From contig JAZQMO010000021.1 in the NCBI GenBank assembly GCA_045543495.1, positions 1 to 42,379 on the forward strand: a DNA stretch of 42,379 nt, read 5' to 3'. The notes beneath the pieces are model-generated. The model worked only from the letters and a program-made list of their open reading frames with translations. It was not told the origin of the DNA and did not search any database. This stretch comes from RGIG5579 sp045543495. GTDB taxonomy: Bacteria; Bacillota; Clostridia; Oscillospirales; SIG627. This document shows, one piece after another, positions 39,120 through 42,379 of this stretch. Made by a program: the position numbers and the translations under genes. Within the stretch, counting starts at the first letter, position 1. Every line of letters begins with the position of its first letter.

Positions 39120-39784
39120 TTCGTTTCTCCTTTTTTCATCTCTTTGACGATCTTCACCACACGGCTGGTGCCGAGGCGATCGGCCCCAAGCCTTAAAAAT
39201 TCCTCTGCATCCCGAAGACTTGCAATGCCCCCTGCCGCCTTGATGCGAAGGGGTGCTTTTACGTATTCGGCAAACAGCGCCACATCCTCGGCCGTTGCGC
39301 CGCCCGAGGCAAAGCCCGTGCTGGTTTTGATATAGTCGGCACCCGCTTTTCCCACAACTTGGCAAAGGCGGATCTTTTCCTCTTTTGTCAGATTGCAGGT
39401 CTCCACGATCACCTTCAAGATCTTTCCCCTGCAGGCCTCTCTCACGGCGGCGATCTCCTCTGCCACAAGGTCAAATTCCCCTTCCTTCACAAGGCCCTGA
39501 TGAATGACCATATCAATTTCATCGGCCCCGTCGGAGACGGCACAGCGTGTCTCCTGCACCTTGACCTCGGTGGTGTGATACCCCAAGGGGAAGCCGATGA
39601 CGGTGCAAACGGAAAGCCGAGAGCCCACATATTCCTTGGCCTTTTTCACAAAGGAGGGCGGAATACAGGCAGAGGCGGTACCGTATGCCATGGCATCCTC
39701 CAAAACAGCACGAATACGGGGCCAGGTGGACATAGGGTCCAAAAGGGTATGATCCACATGGGATAAAATTTCTTTTTCCGTCAT
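39116..39784 (-). CDS. deoC: Deoxyribose-phosphate aldolase
   Basis: DeoC splits deoxyribose 5-phosphate into glyceraldehyde 3-phosphate and acetaldehyde. The 222-residue TIM barrel has DHTLLD near the N-terminus, the KVIVETCNL strand (~135) and the Schiff-base lysine in YIKTSTGF (~155), then GGIASLRDA. ATG 39784 with GAGGTG six bases before it is preferred over an in-frame GTG at 39793 that belongs to the ribosome site. It is first gene of the deo operon, with promoter at 39822-39850. No DeoR-type gene is adjacent. Confidence 0.94.
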   Translation of the reverse strand: MTEKEILSHVDHTLLDPMSTWPRIRAVLEDAMAYGTASACIPPSFVKKAKEYVGSRLSVCTVIGFPLGYHTTEVKVQETRCAVSDGADEIDMVIHQGLVKEGEFDLVAEEIAAVREACRGKILKVIVETCNLTKEEKIRLCQVVGKAGADYIKTSTGFASGGATAEDVALFAEYVKAPLRIKAAGGIASLRDAEEFLRLGADRLGTSRVVKIVKEMKKGETK

Positions 39785-39821
39785 AAAAAACACCTCATCT
39801 CATTTCTTTCATTCTTATCTC

Positions 39822-39850
39822 ATTGTATCATTTTATTCCCTTTTTCGCAA
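39822..39850 (-). promoter_or_regulatory. Promoter for the deo operon
   Basis: On the minus strand, TTGCGA (39850-39845), a 17-bp spacer and TACAAT (39827-39822). Confidence 0.7.
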
Positions 39851-39939
39851 CCGAATTCCCATCTTTCTTTACGCTTTTTACCAATTTCTCCCGATTTTTT
39901 TCATCTTTTCGTGCAAATAGCCTTTTTTTCCATTGTGCC

Positions 39940-39968
39940 TTGACAAAAAATGGCTTCGTGGATATAAT
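39940..39968 (+). promoter_or_regulatory. Consensus promoter for tig
   Basis: TTGACA (39940-39945), a 17-bp spacer and TATAAT (39963-39968). It is a perfect match in both boxes, consistent with strong expression. Confidence 0.88.
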
Positions 39969-40018
39969 TATAAAGATAGATTTTATCTATATCAAATGAC
40001 TTTCAGGAGTTGAAGAAA

Positions 40019-41479
40019 ATGAGTTTGAAAAGCGTAAAAAGTGGCGAAACAAATCAGTCTGTATTGGAGATCGAAATTCCCAAGGCGGATTTTGAAGCCG
40101 AAGTCAACAAGGTTTACAAAAAGCAGGCTCCCAAGATCACCGTTCCCGGTTTCCGTAAGGGCAAGGCTCCCCGTTCCATCGTGGAGAAGCTTTACGGAAA
40201 GGGCATTTTCTATGAAGATGCTCTGAATAACCTTCTGCCCTCTGTTTTGGAGGAGGCTGTGAAGGAGGCCGGTATCGAGGTGGTCAGCCAGGCCGATCTG
40301 GAATTGGGTGACATCGATGAAAACGGTGTGAAGCTGACTGCAAAGTATTATACCAAGCCCGAAATCAAGGTTACCTCCTACAAGGGCCTGAAGGCTGAAA
40401 AGACCGTGAAGAAGGTTGCCAAGGCTGAGGTGGATGCCGAACTGGAAAGAGTTCGTCAGAGAAACTCTAGAACTCTGGAGATCACCGACAGAGCTGCCGC
40501 AATGGATGACATTGCCATCATTGACTACGAAGGCTTCGTAGGCAACAAGGCATTTGAAGGCGGCAAGGGCGAGGCTCACAAGCTGAAGCTGGGCAGCGGT
40601 CAGTTTATCCCCGGATTTGAGGAGCAGATCGTAGGCCGCAAGATCGGCGAGAGCTTTGACGTGACCGTTACCTTCCCCGAGGATTACCACGCAGAGGAAT
40701 TGAAGGGTAAGGAAGCCGTATTCAAGGTAAGCCTCAACGGGATTGAAAACGTTGAGCTTCCCGAGCTGGATGACGAATTTGCAAAAGATGTATCTGAATT
40801 TGATACCTTGGCTGCATATAAGAAGGACATTAAGGCTAAAATAGAAAAGAGAAATGCAGAAGAAGCCGAGCATCAGGTAGAAGAGCAGCTTCTCACCGGC
40901 ATCATCGATTCCATTGAGGGTGACATTCCCGCTTGTATGTTTGACAACGAAGCTGAGAATATGTACCGTGATTATGAGAACCGCTTGATGCAGCAGGGTC
41001 TTTCCATGGAAATGTATCTGCAGTACACCGGTATGACCAAGGCAAAGATGATGGAAGAGTTCAAGCCTCAGGCCGAGCGTCAGGTAAAGGCTACCTTGGC
41101 TCTGGAAGCCATCGCAAAGGCAGAGAAATTCAAGGTTTCCGCCAAGGAGATCGAGGCTGAGTATGCAAGAGTTGCCGAGTCCTATCAGATCGATGTGGAG
41201 AAGGCCAAGGAATTCATCCCCGAGGATATCATCGTAAAGGATGTAAATTCCCGCAAGGCAGTGGAACTGATCAAGGAAAGCGCCGAGATCACCGAGAAGG
41301 CAGAGGAAGGAAAGCCCGCTGCCAAGAAGCCTGCCGCTAAGAAGGCTCCTGCCAAGAAGGAAGAGGGCGAAAAGGCTCCTGCCAAGAAGGCTCCCGCCAA
41401 GAAGGCCGCAGCTGAAAAGAAGCCCGCCGCTAAGAAGGCTCCCGCCAAGAAGAGCGCTGCAAAGAAAGAAGAAAAGTAA
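40019..41479 (+). CDS. tig: Trigger factor with a Lys/Ala/Pro-rich histone-like tail
   Basis: Trigger factor is a ribosome-bound chaperone and prolyl isomerase. The N-terminal ribosome-binding domain (~1-110) has the signature VPGFRKGKAPRS. An FKBP-type domain (~150-240) has IPGFEEQIVGRKIGE, followed by the helical chaperone region to ~430. Unusually, the last ~55 residues are repeats of KKPAAKK, APAKK and related units, like bacterial histone H1 tails and absent from model trigger factors. ATG 40019 with AGGAG nine bases before it is preferred over TTG 40010. Genes clpP and clpX follow, as is common. Confidence 0.93.
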   Translation: MSLKSVKSGETNQSVLEIEIPKADFEAEVNKVYKKQAPKITVPGFRKGKAPRSIVEKLYGKGIFYEDALNNLLPSVLEEAVKEAGIEVVSQADLELGDIDENGVKLTAKYYTKPEIKVTSYKGLKAEKTVKKVAKAEVDAELERVRQRNSRTLEITDRAAAMDDIAIIDYEGFVGNKAFEGGKGEAHKLKLGSGQFIPGFEEQIVGRKIGESFDVTVTFPEDYHAEELKGKEAVFKVSLNGIENVELPELDDEFAKDVSEFDTLAAYKKDIKAKIEKRNAEEAEHQVEEQLLTGIIDSIEGDIPACMFDNEAENMYRDYENRLMQQGLSMEMYLQYTGMTKAKMMEEFKPQAERQVKATLALEAIAKAEKFKVSAKEIEAEYARVAESYQIDVEKAKEFIPEDIIVKDVNSRKAVELIKESAEITEKAEEGKPAAKKPAAKKAPAKKEEGEKAPAKKAPAKKAAAEKKPAAKKAPAKKSAAKKEEK

Positions 41480-41517
41480 GCAAATTAAGCCAAAGAACCA
41501 TTCACGGAGGTGATTTT

Positions 41518-42102
41518 ATGGCATTGGTACCAATGGTCGTGGAACAGACCGGACACTCCGAGAGAAGCTATGACATTTATTCCCGTCTTCTGAACGACAG
41601 AGTGGTTTTCCTCTGCGACGAGGTCAACGACACCACCGCAAGTCTTGTGGTGGCTCAGCTCTTGTATCTGGAGGCACAGGATCCCGAAAAGGATATTTGC
41701 CTGTATATCAACAGCCCCGGCGGATCCGTATCAGCCGGTATGGCAATTTTCGATACCATGAATTACATCAAGTGCGATGTATCCACCATTTGTATCGGAA
41801 TGGCTGCCAGTATGGGTGCATTCCTTTTGGCTGCCGGTGCAAAGGGTAAGCGTATTGCCCTGCCCCACAGCGAAATTATGATCCATCAGCCCCTGGGCGG
41901 TATGCAGGGTCAGGCAAGTGATATCAAGATTCACGCCGATCACATTATCCGCACCAGAGAAACGCTCAACCGTATTTTGTCCGAGCGCACGGGAAAGAGT
42001 CTGGAGGAGATCGAAAGAGATACCGACAGAGACAATTTCCTGTCTGCCAAGGAGGCACTGGAATACGGACTGATCGACAAGGTTCTGGAAAAGAGAGCAT
42101 AA
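41518..42102 (+). CDS. clpP: ATP-dependent Clp protease proteolytic subunit
   Basis: ClpP forms the double-ring serine protease chamber working with ClpX. The 194 residues match the family. The catalytic triad is S98 (AASMGA), H123 (MIHQPLGG) and D172 (DRDNF). The YINSPGGSVSAG strand is typical. The start lies 38 bases after tig, with ACGGAGGTG upstream. A terminator hairpin follows before clpX, so read-through or a separate promoter must feed clpX. Confidence 0.97.
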   Translation: MALVPMVVEQTGHSERSYDIYSRLLNDRVVFLCDEVNDTTASLVVAQLLYLEAQDPEKDICLYINSPGGSVSAGMAIFDTMNYIKCDVSTICIGMAASMGAFLLAAGAKGKRIALPHSEIMIHQPLGGMQGQASDIKIHADHIIRTRETLNRILSERTGKSLEEIERDTDRDNFLSAKEALEYGLIDKVLEKRA

Positions 42103-42117
42103 ATTCGCCTCAAGGCC

Positions 42118-42150
42118 AAGGCCGAGCAAGTTTGCCTTGCTCGGCCTTTT
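42118..42150 (+). terminator. Terminator between clpP and clpX
   Basis: A 13-bp stem AAGGCCGAGCAAG/CTTGCTCGGCCTT has loop TTTGC and a T-run. It would reduce clpX expression relative to tig and clpP. Confidence 0.88.
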
Positions 42151-42177
42151 CATCTCAATAAAAGCATCGGAGTGAAT

Positions 42178-42379
42178 ATGGCAAATCAAAAGAACGTTCC
42201 CACCTGTTCCTTCTGCTCCCGCACCCAGGAGCAAGCAGGACTTCTGATCCCCGGCCCCAAGGGCGCATACATCTGTGATGCCTGCGTTTCCCTTTGTCAC
42301 GAGCTGGTAGAGGAGTATCTGGGAGAAGAAAAAGAAAAGAAGGAAAAAAAGGAAGACTTCAAACTGGATCGTCTCCCCC
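42178..42379 (+). CDS. clpX: ATP-dependent Clp protease ATPase subunit ClpX, N-terminus (cut by window end)
   Basis: The first 67 residues are visible. The zinc-binding domain has four cysteines, TCSFC (residues 10, 13) and ICDAC (33, 36), as in ClpX. An acidic/lysine linker (EEKEKKEKKED) leads to the AAA+ domain, which lies beyond the window. GGAG five bases before ATG 42178 supports the start. Distance and order after tig-clpP are as in many Bacillota. Confidence 0.95.
   Translation, partial: MANQKNVPTCSFCSRTQEQAGLLIPGPKGAYICDACVSLCHELVEEYLGEEKEKKEKKEDFKLDRLP

Noticed and set aside
1..42379. CRISPR arrays, prophage, insertion-sequence transposase or rRNA genes
   Set aside because: No regularly spaced identical repeats with unique spacers, no transposase or phage structural genes and no rRNA sequence were seen in the window.

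Overview
The window is almost entirely from one bacterium of the Bacillota, class Clostridia (an uncultured gut-type lineage; order not determinable here). Signs of this are near-consensus sigma-A promoters with 16-18 bp spacers, strong AGGAGG ribosome sites, U-tailed hairpin terminators between nearly all units, and a clostridial gene set (Rel, HemZ, SpoVB-like flippase, DeoR-linked FAD oxidoreductases with DUF1667, pyrimidine-nucleoside phosphorylase). The leftmost ~1.55 kb looks foreign: a gene without a Shine-Dalgarno site, 7-bp tandem repeats, and a Bacteroidales-type rubrerythrin that lacks its start and is joined to the 3' end of a clostridial mscL. This is probably an assembly chimera or a recombination scar.

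Layout. 1-1548: foreign-looking block. 1549-7167: mscL, tRNA-Gln(CTG), a GDPD-like protein, pnuC behind an attenuator-like leader, a metallo-beta-lactamase-fold protein, an orphan OadB/OadG-like sodium-pump pair and a LysR regulator. 7190-12936: two CNNM/CBS membrane proteins, trpS-tagO, and three small unknown proteins. 13044-16935: a DeoR regulator divergent from a three-gene FAD oxidoreductase/DUF1667 operon, with three direct operator-like repeats between them. 16976-23343: a third CNNM/CBS protein behind a 210-nt leader, a phosphohexomutase, a nitrilase-flavin reductase pair and a MATE transporter. 23393-26855: three tandem PHP-type metal-dependent proteins, one cytosolic and two predicted lipoproteins. 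27134-33782: the overlapping chain rel-dtd-hemZ-kinase-flippase. 33827-35172: a cobalamin-riboswitch unit (DUF4430 lipoprotein plus ECF S component). 35208-35901: non-coding DNA with a tandem structured-repeat transcription unit and a small two-hairpin RNA candidate. 35899-39784: deoC-deoD-deoB-pdp nucleoside catabolism. 39940-42379: tig-clpP-clpX protein quality control.

How it works together. The deo genes salvage nucleosides into central metabolism. The cobalamin unit takes up B12 under B12 control. pnuC probably imports an NAD precursor or a related vitamin under an RNA leader. The glp-like operon probably oxidises glycerol-3-phosphate or a related hydroxy-acid under DeoR control. The most unusual items are the tandem RNA repeats at 35.26-35.72 kb (conserved Shine-Dalgarno cores, helices supported by compensatory changes, own promoter and terminator), the PHP triplet, the pnuC and CNNM leaders, and the junction at about 1548. 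All calls come from reading the sequence; no database search was possible.
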